Source: Burkholderiaceae bacterium (GTDB taxonomy: Bacteria > Pseudomonadota > Gammaproteobacteria > Burkholderiales > Burkholderiaceae_C). Taken from it: DNA of 10,047 nucleotides. Both the position numbers and the translations under genes were made by a program. Positions 1-7,608 of this stretch are shown here, piece by piece (the first letter of the stretch is position 1; each line of letters starts with the position of its first letter). The notes under the pieces are model-generated. The model saw only the letters and a list, made by a program, of their open reading frames with translations. It did no database searches and was not told the origin of the DNA. The stretch spans positions 1 through 10,047 of the forward strand of contig JALRBF010000282.1 of the NCBI GenBank assembly GCA_023262365.1, given 5' to 3'.

Positions 1-14
1 CCGGGTACTGAGCG

Positions 15-20
15 TAGAAT
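15..20 (+). promoter_or_regulatory. -10 box of the tRNA-Pro promoter
   Basis: TAGAAT matches the sigma70 -10 consensus at five of six bases and would place the transcription start near position 27, three bases before the mature tRNA. The bases between box and start (GCCGCCC) form a GC-rich discriminator. This is known from stable-RNA promoters under stringent (ppGpp/DksA) control, so growth-rate control is a reasonable inference. The matching -35 box would lie upstream of the window and cannot be checked. Confidence 0.5.
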
Positions 21-29
21 GCCGCCCAT

Positions 30-106
<77 letters not shown>

Positions 107-184
107 ATTCGTTTGTTGCGTAAAAATCGGCTGCGCAAGACGGCCACGGCTAGCCCTCCCTGATCACCACCAATGGGACACAGG

Positions 185-649
185 ATGGCATGGTTTTTGC
201 TCACACACATTACTTGTCTTGCTAAACTGTGGGTGTTTGCCTTGCTGTTGTGTGGGGCCTTGGCAGCGGCGGCCCACGCGTCGGCGCCGGGAGCCAATCA
301 TGCCGGCGGGCAGCGCCCCGCGGTCGTGGAGGCTGGACCGGCCTTGGCCCAGGTGCAAGCCCAATTGGCCCAGTTACAAACCATACAGGCGCAGCAGCAG
401 CGCACGTTGGACCAGCAACTGGCCGTGATGCGTGAATTGCGCGACATGCTGGCCAGCCAGTGGCAAACCCACGCCGATCAAAACGCCTTGAATCGCCAGC
501 AAGCCGACATCAACGAGCGGTTATCGCGCGAGCAAATCAAGCAATCGGCGCAGTTGATGGCGCTCAAGGCCGAGCTGGCCGCCTTGCGCCAGCGTCTAGA
601 GGCCATGCCGCCAAGCCAGCCCGGCGCCCTGCGCCCCGACGTGTTTTGA
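185..649 (+). CDS. exported coiled-coil protein of unknown function
   Basis: I do not recognise a named family. With the ATG at 185 the product is 154 residues. The N-terminus is hydrophobic with a lysine before an Ala/Leu-rich core (roughly residues 16-30) and an A-H-A-S-A site consistent with signal peptidase I, so export to the periplasm is likely. There is no proper lipobox: the Cys in the core is preceded by Leu. From about residue 50 to 143 the protein is rich in Gln, Ala, Leu, Arg and Glu with heptad-like spacing, which suggests a long helical coiled coil and perhaps oligomerisation. The tail is short and Pro-rich. The start is uncertain. The ATG at 185 has a weak GGGA six bases upstream, the ATG at 173 has none, and a GTG at 233 follows a TAAACT box. 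It lies between tRNA-Pro and clpS and ends 35 bases before clpS. Codon pattern matches the neighbours. Confidence 0.7.
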   Translation: MAWFLLTHITCLAKLWVFALLLCGALAAAAHASAPGANHAGGQRPAVVEAGPALAQVQAQLAQLQTIQAQQQRTLDQQLAVMRELRDMLASQWQTHADQNALNRQQADINERLSREQIKQSAQLMALKAELAALRQRLEAMPPSQPGALRPDVF

Positions 650-671
650 GCGGGTGGGGCTTGGGCATCGG

Positions 672-677
672 TAAAAT
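672..677 (+). promoter_or_regulatory. candidate -10 box for clpS
   Basis: TAAAAT matches the -10 consensus at five of six positions and ends seven bases before the clpS ATG. Transcription would therefore begin at or just before the start codon, giving a leaderless or nearly leaderless message. This fits the absence of a Shine-Dalgarno sequence in front of clpS. No good -35 hexamer is seen at 16-18 bp spacing (TTGAGC at 646-651 is 20 bp away), so the call is tentative. Confidence 0.35.
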
Positions 678-684
678 CGATGCC

Positions 685-1029
685 ATGAGTGACCAACCAG
701 GCAAGCCTCCCGCCATTGCGCCGCCCCAGGGCGACGACGCGCTGGTACTCGACCGTTTGACCAATAAGGTCAAGCCGCCGCGTATGTTTCAGGTGGTGAT
801 GCTCAACGATGACTTTACCCCCATGGAATTTGTGGTGATGGTGATTCAGGAGTTCTTTGGCAAAGACCGAGAAACCGCCACCCAAATCATGCTCAAAATC
901 CACTTGGAGGGTAGGGGCGTGTGTGGTGTTTTTCCCAAAGACATTGCGCACACCAAAACCGAACAAGTGCTGGCCGCCGCCAAAGAGGCCGGCCATCCGT
1001 TACAGTGTGTTTCAGAGCCGTTGGAATGA
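685..1029 (+). CDS. clpS: ATP-dependent Clp protease adaptor ClpS
   Basis: A 114-residue adaptor that binds the N-terminal domain of ClpA and delivers proteins with destabilising N-terminal residues (Leu, Phe, Tyr, Trp) to ClpAP in the cytoplasm. After a flexible, Pro-rich N-terminal tail of about 30 residues, the folded core shows the family signature [10 protein letters not shown]. Asn41, Asp42, Asp43 and His73 correspond to the substrate alpha-amine and pocket residues of E. coli ClpS, and Met47 to its hydrophobic gate. The G-V-C-G-V-F strand follows at 78-83. The reading frame stays open upstream to 460, but that extension lies over the previous gene in another frame and the ClpS family starts close to this ATG. 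No Shine-Dalgarno is visible. The pairing with clpA immediately downstream is the classical arrangement. Confidence 0.96.
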   Translation: MSDQPGKPPAIAPPQGDDALVLDRLTNKVKPPRMFQVVMLNDDFTPMEFVVMVIQEFFGKDRETATQIMLKIHLEGRGVCGVFPKDIAHTKTEQVLAAAKEAGHPLQCVSEPLE

Positions 1030-1049
1030 ACAGGCCGACTTGATATGCT
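1021..1049 (+). promoter_or_regulatory. candidate sigma70 promoter for clpA
   Basis: TTGGAA (1021-1026) and TATGCT (1044-1049) are separated by exactly 17 bp, each with four of six consensus bases. The -10 is preceded by TG one base upstream (1041-1042), the extended -10 arrangement. Transcription would start near 1056, leaving a leader of about 39 bases before clpA. The promoter overlaps the last codons of clpS, so clpA could be made independently of clpS. This is a pattern reading only. Confidence 0.4.
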
Positions 1050-1082
1050 TGTCTTCGCCCCCACGTCCCTCAGCATGTTGGC

Positions 1083-1088
1083 AAAGGA
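1083..1088 (+). promoter_or_regulatory. Shine-Dalgarno site of clpA
   Basis: AAAGGA lies six bases upstream of the ATG at 1095. It is one of the clearer ribosome-binding sites in the window and fixes the clpA start. Most other genes here lack an obvious site and instead abut or overlap their upstream neighbour. Confidence 0.7.
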
Positions 1089-1094
1089 ATACAA

Positions 1095-3422
1095 ATGATT
1101 GCTCAAGAACTTGAAGTCAGTTTGCACATGGCGTTTGTGGAGGCACGCCAGCAACGCCACGAGTTCATCACGGTTGAGCACCTGTTGCTGGCTTTGCTGG
1201 ACAACCCCAGTGCCTCTGAGGTGCTCAAGGCGTGCTCGGCCAACATTGACGATTTGCGCAAAGCGCTGACGCAATTTATTAAAGACAACACCCCGCAAGT
1301 GGGCGGCACCGAAGAGGTGGATACCCAGCCCACCCTGGGCTTTCAGCGCGTGATTCAACGCGCCATCATGCACGTGCAAAGCACCGGCAGCGGAAAAAAA
1401 GAGGTGACCGGGGCCAACGTGTTGGTGGCGATTTTTGGCGAAAAAGACTCGCACGCGGTGTACTACCTGCACCAGCAAGGCGTGACCCGCCTCGATGTGG
1501 TGAACTTTATTGCCCATGGCATTCGTAAAGGCGATGCCCCCGAGGCGGGCAAGCCCGAAGACGGCGGCACCGAAGAAGCTAACGCCCCAAGCCAAGAGGG
1601 GGGCAAGCCAGAGAAGGCCTCGCCGCTTGAGCAGTTCACCCAAAACCTTAACGTGGCCGCCCGCGATGGGCGCATTGACCCGCTGATTGGCCGTGACTAC
1701 GAGGTGGAGCGAGTGATTCAGGTGCTGTGCCGGCGCCGCAAAAACAACCCCTTGCTGGTGGGTGAGGCCGGCGTGGGCAAAACCGCCATTGCCGAGGGCC
1801 TGGCGTGGCGCGTGACCCAAGACAACGTGCCCGAGGTGCTTGCCGATGCCACGGTGTACTCGCTGGACATGGGTGCCTTGCTCGCCGGCACCAAATACCG
1901 CGGCGACTTTGAGCAGCGGCTTAAGGCTGTGCTCAAGCAACTGCGCGACAAGCCCGGCGCCATTTTGTTTATTGACGAAATTCATACCCTCATCGGCGCC
2001 GGTGCCGCCTCGGGTGGCACGCTTGACGCGTCCAACTTGCTCAAGCCCGCGCTCTCCAGTGGGCAGCTCAAGTGCATTGGCGCAACCACCTTCACCGAGT
2101 ACCGGGGTATTTTTGAAAAAGATGCGGCGTTGTCGCGTCGATTCCAAAAAATTGACGTGGTCGAGCCCAGCGTGGCGCAGACGGTGGATATTCTCAAGGG
2201 GTTGAAATCTCGCTTTGAAGAGCATCACAGCGTGAAGTACGGCTTGGCCGCTTTGCAAGCGGCCGCTGAGTTAAGTGCCAAGTTCATCAATGACCGCCAG
2301 CTGCCAGACAAGGCCATTGACGTGATCGACGAGGCTGGCGCGGCTCAACGCATCATGCCGCCGTCCAAGCGCAAAAAAACCATTGGCAAGTCAGAAATTG
2401 AGGACATCGTGGCCAAGATTGCGCGCATCCCGCCGGCCAATGTCTCCAACGATGACCGCGGCAAACTGCAAACCCTCGAGCGCGACCTTAAAGCCGTGGT
2501 GTTTGGGCAAGACCAGGCGCTTGAGGTGCTGGCCTCGGCAGTCAAAATGGCCCGCTCGGGGCTGGGCAAGGTAGACAAGCCCATTGGCGGTTTCTTGTTC
2601 AGCGGCCCCACCGGCGTGGGCAAAACCGAAGCTGCCAAGCAACTGGCCTACATCATGGGTGTCGACCTGGTGCGTTTTGATATGTCCGAGTACATGGAGC
2701 GGCACGCCGTGAGCCGCTTGATTGGCGCGCCTCCGGGCTACGTGGGATTTGACCAGGGCGGCTTGCTCACCGAGGCCATCTCAAAAAAGCCTCACTGCGT
2801 GCTGTTGCTCGACGAGATTGAGAAGGCACACCCCGATATCTTTAATGTGTTGCTGCAGGTAATGGACCACGGCACGCTGACCGACAACAACGGGCGTAAG
2901 GCCGACTTTCGCAATGTCATCGTCATCATGACGACCAACGCCGGGGCCGAAACCATCAACAAATCCACCATCGGCTTTACCAACCCGCGTCAGGCGGGCG
3001 ACGAAATGGCCGACATCAAACGCATGTTCACGCCTGAGTTTCGTAACCGGCTCGATGCCATCGTCAGCTTCAAGCCGCTGGACGAGCCCGTTATCTTGCG
3101 CGTGGTGGACAAGTTTTTGCTGCAACTCGAGCAGCAACTGGCCGAGAAAAAGGTCGAAGTGTCGTTTAGCGATAAATTGCGCCAACACCTGGCCAAAAAA
3201 GGCTTTGACCCTCTGATGGGCGCGCGCCCCATGCAGCGCCTGATTCAAGACACGATACGCCGTGCGTTGGCCGACGAGCTGCTGTTTGGCCGCCTCACCG
3301 ATGGCGGGCGGTTGGCGGTGGACTTAGACGACAAGGACGAGCTGCTGCTGGACATTCAGCCGCTGGCAGACAAAAAAGGCAAGACACGACCGGAGCCGGA
3401 AGAAGCCGCCACCGACAATTGA
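1095..3422 (+). CDS. clpA: ATP-dependent Clp protease ATP-binding subunit ClpA
   Basis: A 775-residue AAA+ unfoldase, close to the usual length of about 750-760. As a hexamer it unfolds tagged or N-degron proteins and threads them into ClpP. The N-domain (about 1-142) is the ClpS-binding module. A hydrophilic linker rich in Gly, Glu, Lys and Pro (about 146-177) follows. The first AAA+ module has Walker A G-E-A-G-V-G-K-T at 223-230 and Walker B with Asp294-Glu295. The second has Walker A G-P-T-G-V-G-K-T at 504-511 and Walker B Asp573-Glu574. The I-G-F tripeptide at 626-628 is the loop that docks on ClpP, so this is a ClpP partner and not a ClpB disaggregase; the ClpB middle coiled-coil domain is absent. 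The C-terminus is charged and probably disordered. clpP is not in the window. A good Shine-Dalgarno and a candidate promoter precede the gene. Confidence 0.98.
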   Translation: MIAQELEVSLHMAFVEARQQRHEFITVEHLLLALLDNPSASEVLKACSANIDDLRKALTQFIKDNTPQVGGTEEVDTQPTLGFQRVIQRAIMHVQSTGSGKKEVTGANVLVAIFGEKDSHAVYYLHQQGVTRLDVVNFIAHGIRKGDAPEAGKPEDGGTEEANAPSQEGGKPEKASPLEQFTQNLNVAARDGRIDPLIGRDYEVERVIQVLCRRRKNNPLLVGEAGVGKTAIAEGLAWRVTQDNVPEVLADATVYSLDMGALLAGTKYRGDFEQRLKAVLKQLRDKPGAILFIDEIHTLIGAGAASGGTLDASNLLKPALSSGQLKCIGATTFTEYRGIFEKDAALSRRFQKIDVVEPSVAQTVDILKGLKSRFEEHHSVKYGLAALQAAAELSAKFINDRQLPDKAIDVIDEAGAAQRIMPPSKRKKTIGKSEIEDIVAKIARIPPANVSNDDRGKLQTLERDLKAVVFGQDQALEVLASAVKMARSGLGKVDKPIGGFLFSGPTGVGKTEAAKQLAYIMGVDLVRFDMSEYMERHAVSRLIGAPPGYVGFDQGGLLTEAISKKPHCVLLLDEIEKAHPDIFNVLLQVMDHGTLTDNNGRKADFRNVIVIMTTNAGAETINKSTIGFTNPRQAGDEMADIKRMFTPEFRNRLDAIVSFKPLDEPVILRVVDKFLLQLEQQLAEKKVEVSFSDKLRQHLAKKGFDPLMGARPMQRLIQDTIRRALADELLFGRLTDGGRLAVDLDDKDELLLDIQPLADKKGKTRPEPEEAATDN

Positions 3423-3458
3423 CACCACGAGGCGCCAAGGGAGTAATGGCAGAAAATC

Positions 3459-4184
3459 ATGGCAGGACACAGCAAGTGGGCCAACATCCAGCACCGAAAA
3501 AGCCGGCAGGATGAGAAGCGCGGAAAAATTTGGACGCGAGTCATACGCGAGATCATCGTGGCCGCGCGACAAGGCGGGGGCGACCTCGAATCCAACCCCC
3601 GGTTGCGCCTGGCGGTAGAAAAGGCCAAGGCCGCCAACATGCCGGCGGACACCATCAAGCGCAACGTGGATAAAGCCACCGGCAACCTTGAAGGCGTGCA
3701 GTACGAAGAAATTCGCTACGAGGGCTACGGCATCGGCGGGGCTGCCGTGATGCTGGACACCATGACCGACAACAAGGTACGCACCGTGGCCGAGGTACGC
3801 CACGCGTTCAGCAAACACGGCGGCAATCTGGGCACGGACGGCTCGGTGGCGTTTCAATTCAAGCACGTCGGGCAACTGGTGTTTGCCCCGGGCACGCCCG
3901 AGGACGCGCTGCTGGAAGTGGCCCTAGAGGCCGGCGCCGATGATGTGGTAACCGGCGAGGACGGCGCCATTGAGGTATTAACCGAGCCCGCGGCGTTTGA
4001 AGCGGTGCGCGATGCGCTGCAGGCGGCCAACTGGGTGGCGGAATGGGCCGACATCACCATGCGCCCAGAAAACACCGTCACCCTATTGGGAGACGATGCG
4101 GTGCGCATGCGCAAGTTGCTGGATATGGTAGAAGACCTGGACGACGTTCAAGCCGTGTATCACAACGCCGAACTCGACGCATGA
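3459..4184 (+). CDS. yebC: YebC/PmpR family DNA-binding or translation-related protein
   Basis: A 241-residue member of the YebC/TACO1 family. It opens with the near-invariant [14 protein letters not shown] and continues with the conserved [17 protein letters not shown] and Y-E-G-Y-G segments. Members have been described as transcriptional regulators (PmpR, YebC) and, more recently, as factors that help ribosomes translate proline-rich stretches; which role applies here cannot be told from sequence. The C-terminus is acidic. The gene begins 36 bases after clpA. The purine-rich AAGGGAG at 3437-3443 is 15 bases from the ATG, too far for an ideal Shine-Dalgarno, and another ATG at 3446 falls in between in a different frame. 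The stop codon overlaps the purD start (ATGA), so the two are probably translationally coupled. Confidence 0.96.
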   Translation: MAGHSKWANIQHRKSRQDEKRGKIWTRVIREIIVAARQGGGDLESNPRLRLAVEKAKAANMPADTIKRNVDKATGNLEGVQYEEIRYEGYGIGGAAVMLDTMTDNKVRTVAEVRHAFSKHGGNLGTDGSVAFQFKHVGQLVFAPGTPEDALLEVALEAGADDVVTGEDGAIEVLTEPAAFEAVRDALQAANWVAEWADITMRPENTVTLLGDDAVRMRKLLDMVEDLDDVQAVYHNAELDA

Positions 4185-5455
4185 GGGTACTGGTGCTTGG
4201 CGGGGGCGGGCGAGAGCACGCCCTTGCGTGGAAACTGGTGCAGTCGCCCATGGTGTCGCAGGTATTGGTTTCGCCGGGCAATGGCGGCACCGCTGCCGAC
4301 GAGCGCTTGACCAACGTGCCCGAGATGGCCTTGCCCGACTTGGTGCAATGGGCCAAGCACCAGCGCATTGGGCTTACCGTGGTGGGGCCCGAGGCTTGGC
4401 TGGCGCGCGGCGTGGTGGACGCCTTTCGGGCCGAAGGCCTAGCCATTGTGGGGCCCACGCAACGCGCCGCGCAGCTCGAGACGTCCAAGTCATACGCCAA
4501 AGCATTCATGCAGCGGCACGGCATTCCCACGGCCGCCTACCAAACATTTACCGAGCGCCAAGCCGCGCGCGACTACATCCACGCGCAGGGCGCACCGATT
4601 GTGGTTAAGGCCGATGGGTTGGCAGCAGGCAAGGGGGTGGTGGTGGCCGCCAGCGTGGACGAGGCGCTGCAGGCGGTGGATGCCATGTTGCCCGAACTCA
4701 ACCCCAACCAAGGCGCGCGGGTGGTGATTGAGGCCTGTTTGCAGGGCGAAGAGGCCAGCTTCATGGTGCTTTGCGACGGTGAGACGGTGCTTCCCCTGGC
4801 CACCAGCCAAGACCACAAACGTTTGAGCGATGGCGACCAAGGCCCCAACACCGGTGGCATGGGCGCGTACTCGCCCGCCCCGGTGGTGACCCCCGAGCTG
4901 CACGCGCGCATCATGCGCGAGGTTATCAAGCCCGCGGTGCAGGGCATGGCCAAGGACGGCGAACCCTACACCGGCTTTCTGTACGCCGGTGTGATGATTG
5001 ACGCGCAACAAACGGTTCACACGTTGGAATTCAATTGCCGATTGGGTGACCCCGAAACGCAGCCTATCCTGATGCGATTGCGCAGCGACTTGGCTGCGGT
5101 GTTGTTGGCTGCTGCCAAGGGTTGTTTGGGCGATGCCGAGCTCGATTGGGATACCCGCTGCGCCTTGGGTGTGGTGCTGGCCGCGGCCGGGTACCCGCAG
5201 GCTGCGCGAGTTGGCGACGTGATTACGGGGTTACCCGGGCCACAGGATGACCTAGAGGTGTTCCACGCCGGCACCGTGCGCGGCGAAGGCGGCGTGTTGC
5301 AAAGTGCAGGTGGGCGGGTGTTGTGCGCAACGGCGCTGGGGGCCAACGCCGCTGATGCCCGACGCCGAGCGCTTGAGGCCATGCAAGGCATTACGCTTGA
5401 GGGAGGGCAGTATCGGCGCGATATCGGGTGGCGTGCGGCCGGGGGCAAGCGTTGA
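4181..5455 (+). CDS. purD: phosphoribosylamine--glycine ligase (GAR synthetase)
   Basis: Catalyses the second step of de novo purine synthesis: phosphoribosylamine + glycine + ATP to GAR + ADP + phosphate. The product is 424 residues, against 429 in E. coli. The N-terminal dinucleotide-like loop G-G-G-G-R-E-H is at 7-13. The ATP-grasp domain shows [21 protein letters not shown] at 141-152, and the [10 protein letters not shown] loop. The metal-binding segment [10 protein letters not shown] is at 283-292. The frame is open further upstream (to 4043), but the family N-terminus [10 protein letters not shown] starts exactly at the ATG that overlaps the yebC stop as ATGA. It sits in the second position of a long run of close-packed genes. 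No purine riboswitch or PurR-like operator was seen immediately upstream, where the sequence is yebC coding. Confidence 0.98.
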   Translation: MRVLVLGGGGREHALAWKLVQSPMVSQVLVSPGNGGTAADERLTNVPEMALPDLVQWAKHQRIGLTVVGPEAWLARGVVDAFRAEGLAIVGPTQRAAQLETSKSYAKAFMQRHGIPTAAYQTFTERQAARDYIHAQGAPIVVKADGLAAGKGVVVAASVDEALQAVDAMLPELNPNQGARVVIEACLQGEEASFMVLCDGETVLPLATSQDHKRLSDGDQGPNTGGMGAYSPAPVVTPELHARIMREVIKPAVQGMAKDGEPYTGFLYAGVMIDAQQTVHTLEFNCRLGDPETQPILMRLRSDLAAVLLAAAKGCLGDAELDWDTRCALGVVLAAAGYPQAARVGDVITGLPGPQDDLEVFHAGTVRGEGGVLQSAGGRVLCATALGANAADARRRALEAMQGITLEGGQYRRDIGWRAAGGKR

Positions 5456-5463
5456 AGCCAGCC

Positions 5464-6054
5464 ATGCGCCGCAGTCGTTTGGCAGGTTGGCTGTTGCGCC
5501 GCATGGGCTGGACCCTGCTGCAGCCCGATTTGCCGGGGCCCAAGGGCATCATCGTGGCTTACCCACACACCTCGGCCATGGATTTTTTTGTTGGCATATT
5601 GGGCAAATGGGCGTTGGGCTGGTCGGTGCGGTTTTGGGCCAAGCAATCGCTGTTTTATTGGCCATTGGTGGGAGGCTGGTTGCGCTACTTGGGCGGCGTG
5701 CCGGTGCGGCGGCAAAAAGCCCACGGCTTGGTGGCGCAAACCCTAGTGGCCATGCAAAATGCCGACTGGTTTTGGCTGGCCGTGACACCCGAGGGTACGC
5801 GCGCAGCGGGGCTGGGTTGGCGCACCGGCTTTTACCATGTGTGGCAGCAGGCCAATGTGCCGCTGGGCGTGGCGGTGCTCGATTACCGCAGCCGTGTGCT
5901 GGGCGTGCGCGACTTTTTGACTTGTTCGGGTGACATGACGCAAGACTTTGCCCGCATCGCCGAACTGGTGGCCGATGTACAAGGGTACCGTGCCCATTGC
6001 GCCGCACCGATTCAACCTTTACCCTCGTCTCATCCAACCCAAGCCTCGCCATGA
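5464..6054 (+). CDS. PlsC-like lysophospholipid acyltransferase family protein
   Basis: With the ATG at 5464 the product is 196 residues, shorter than PlsC (about 245). It keeps the glycerophosphate acyltransferase motifs: H-T-S-A-M-D at 35-40 supplies the catalytic His35 and Asp40, and E-G-T-R at 110-113 is the phosphate-binding motif. The compact domain probably acts at the inner membrane through hydrophobic, Trp-rich segments (about residues 41-80). The exact acyl acceptor is unknown; glycerophospholipid remodelling is likely, but other acceptors are possible. Alternative in-frame starts are a TTG at 5452 that overlaps the purD stop and a GTG at 5428. Homologues typically begin with a short basic, hydrophobic helix like the one after the ATG. 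No strong Shine-Dalgarno is seen. The stop overlaps the hemF ATG as ATGA. Confidence 0.88.
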   Translation: MRRSRLAGWLLRRMGWTLLQPDLPGPKGIIVAYPHTSAMDFFVGILGKWALGWSVRFWAKQSLFYWPLVGGWLRYLGGVPVRRQKAHGLVAQTLVAMQNADWFWLAVTPEGTRAAGLGWRTGFYHVWQQANVPLGVAVLDYRSRVLGVRDFLTCSGDMTQDFARIAELVADVQGYRAHCAAPIQPLPSSHPTQASP

Positions 6055-7001
6055 ATGCCGCCAATTCACCCGATACGCGTACCGATTCGATTGACGCCGA
6101 CGAGGTGCGCGCCTACTTGCAGGGCCTGCAGCAGCGCATCATGGATGCGGTGCAGGGCTTGGACGGTGCAGGGGTGACGCGCGACGACTGGCGCAAGCCA
6201 CCCGGCGAGCCCCTGCAAGGTTGGGGTTGCACGCAGATACTGGAAGATGGCGCGGTGTTTGAACGTGCCGGCTGTGGCTTTTCTGCGGTCAGTGGGCCCA
6301 AGTTGCCGCCATCGGCAAGTCAGCACCGCCCCGAGTTGGCCGGGGCGCCGTTTGAAGCCATGGGCGTCTCGCTGGTGTTTCATCCGCGCAACCCGATGGT
6401 GCCCACGGTGCACATGAACGTGCGCATGCTCATGGCCAGGCCGACCAACCAGGCGCCGGTGGCGTGGTTTGGCGGCGGCATGGACTTAACCCCGTACTAC
6501 GGTTTTGCCGAGGACGCCAAGCACTTTCACCAAACCTGTGCCCAGGCGCTGGCCCCGTTTGGACAGGACAAGTACCCGCGCTTTAAAAAGTGGTGCGACG
6601 AGTATTTCTTTTTGGGCCACCGCGGCGAGCCACGCGGTGTGGGTGGCGTGTTTTTTGACGATTTTGCCGAGCTGGGCATGACGCAGAGCTTTGCCATGTT
6701 GCGCGCCGTGGGCGATGCGTTTTTGCCCGCCTACTTGCCCATTGTGCAGCGGCGCCAGCACCTGCCGTGGGGCGAGCGCGAGCGCGAGCACCAACTGGTG
6801 CGCCGGGGTCGTTACGTGGAGTTCAATTTGGTGTGGGACCGAGGCACCCACTTTGGCTTGCAGTCGGGCGGTCGCACCGAGTCCATCTTGCTGTCCATGC
6901 CGCCCTTGGTGAAATGGCGTTACCAGCGCGCGCCGCAGCCGGGTAGCCCCGAGGCCGCGTTGCTTACCGATTTTTTGGTGGCCAAGGATTGGCTGGCCTA
7001 A
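6051..7001 (+). CDS. hemF: oxygen-dependent coproporphyrinogen III oxidase
   Basis: Performs the O2-dependent oxidative decarboxylation of coproporphyrinogen III to protoporphyrinogen IX in haem synthesis, normally as a cytoplasmic homodimer. The product is 316 residues, versus 299 for E. coli HemF, with a hydrophilic N-terminal extension of roughly 15-20 residues. Family blocks are intact: P-T-V-H-M-N-V-R-M with His121; [12 protein letters not shown] at 139-150; [18 protein letters not shown]; and [12 protein letters not shown]. The ATG at 6051 overlaps the upstream stop as ATGA. A more upstream TTG at 5997 stays in frame but would add a stretch unlike HemF. The gene implies haem synthesis under aerobic conditions; an oxygen-independent HemN may exist elsewhere but is not in the window. 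Confidence 0.98.
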   Translation: MNAANSPDTRTDSIDADEVRAYLQGLQQRIMDAVQGLDGAGVTRDDWRKPPGEPLQGWGCTQILEDGAVFERAGCGFSAVSGPKLPPSASQHRPELAGAPFEAMGVSLVFHPRNPMVPTVHMNVRMLMARPTNQAPVAWFGGGMDLTPYYGFAEDAKHFHQTCAQALAPFGQDKYPRFKKWCDEYFFLGHRGEPRGVGGVFFDDFAELGMTQSFAMLRAVGDAFLPAYLPIVQRRQHLPWGEREREHQLVRRGRYVEFNLVWDRGTHFGLQSGGRTESILLSMPPLVKWRYQRAPQPGSPEAALLTDFLVAKDWLA

Positions 7002-7600
7002 GCGCGCACCCCGCCCGGCGCGTGGGCATTTATGGCGGCGCCTTTGACCCGCCGCACAAGGCCCACGTGGCCTTGGCGCGGGCCGCGCAGCAGCAACTGA
7101 GCTTGAGCCAGCTGCGGGTGATTCCCACCGGAGACGCCTGGCACAAAACGCGTACCCTCACCCACGCCACCCACCGCCGCCGCATGGCCGAGCTGGCGTT
7201 TGCGGCCTTACCCGGGGTGGTGGTGGACCCGATTGAAATGCAGCGCACCGGCCCAAGCTACACGCTTGATACCTTGCAGGCCTTGCAGTTGAGCCAGCCG
7301 GCTGACCAATGGTGGCTGGTGCTTGGCCAAGACCAGCTCGAGCGCTTGCCCACCTGGCATGGTTGGCAAACCTTGTTGGCGGGCGTACACCTGGCGGTGG
7401 CCCCGCGCGGCAGCGGCCCATGCCGATTGCCACCTGGGGCACAGCCGCTGGATTTTCGGGTGCTTGAGTTTGTGCCCCAAGTCGTCAGTGCCACGGCACT
7501 GCGAGAGGCCGCCACCCACGGCAGGTTACCGGCCTTGGCCGATAAGTTGCCCACACCGGTGATGCAGTACATCATGACGCATCAGCTTTACCAACCCTAA
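6989..7600 (+). CDS. nadD: nicotinate-nucleotide adenylyltransferase
   Basis: Transfers AMP from ATP to nicotinate mononucleotide to give deamido-NAD in NAD synthesis. The product is 203 residues with a TTG start at 6989. The [11 protein letters not shown] loop is at 13-23. The nucleotidyltransferase H-x-G-H signature appears as H23-K-A-H26, with Ala replacing Gly. The dinucleotide-site W-H-K is at 51-53, G-Q-D ... W-H-G-W in the middle, and S-A-T-A-L-R at 167-172 replaces the usual C-terminal I-S-S-T-x-I-R. The frame contains no suitable ATG. TTG at 6989 overlaps the end of hemF by 13 bases and preserves the whole first beta strand. GTG at 7022 is the only alternative near the start and would cut into that strand. 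Translational coupling to hemF is likely. Confidence 0.94.
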   Translation: MAGLSAHPARRVGIYGGAFDPPHKAHVALARAAQQQLSLSQLRVIPTGDAWHKTRTLTHATHRRRMAELAFAALPGVVVDPIEMQRTGPSYTLDTLQALQLSQPADQWWLVLGQDQLERLPTWHGWQTLLAGVHLAVAPRGSGPCRLPPGAQPLDFRVLEFVPQVVSATALREAATHGRLPALADKLPTPVMQYIMTHQLYQP

Positions 7601-7608
7601 CCCTGTGC

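Noticed and set aside
115..143. A possible hairpin (TTGCG ... CGCAA) after the tRNA as an intrinsic terminator
   Set aside because: The stem is only five pairs with a loop of more than ten bases and no run of T follows.
223..235. TAAACT followed by an in-frame GTG at 233 as the true start of the coiled-coil gene
   Set aside because: The resulting signal peptide would lack a basic N-region, and the box is only four bases from the GTG, too short for transcription to include the codon reliably. Kept only as an alternative start.
460..684. An upstream extension of clpS in the same frame
   Set aside because: It would add 75 residues overlapping the previous gene in another frame. ClpS proteins are about 100-115 residues, which matches the ATG at 685.
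846..2258. A 470-codon open frame on the - strand opposite clpS and clpA
   Set aside because: It lies wholly antisense to two clearly conserved genes, has a His/Leu/Gly-rich composition without family motifs, and is explained by strong G/C third-position bias leaving the opposite strand free of stops.
4043..4180. An upstream extension of purD in the same frame
   Set aside because: It lies within the conserved C-terminal part of yebC, and PurD's N-terminal strand begins exactly at the ATG at 4181.
5017..5739. A 240-codon open frame on the - strand over purD and the acyltransferase gene
   Set aside because: Same antisense shadow effect; no recognisable domain, and both overlapped genes have intact conserved motifs.
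5997..6050. A TTG-initiated extension of hemF
   Set aside because: It overlaps the acyltransferase gene, has no Shine-Dalgarno, and the ATG at 6051 sits in a stop/start overlap typical of this operon.
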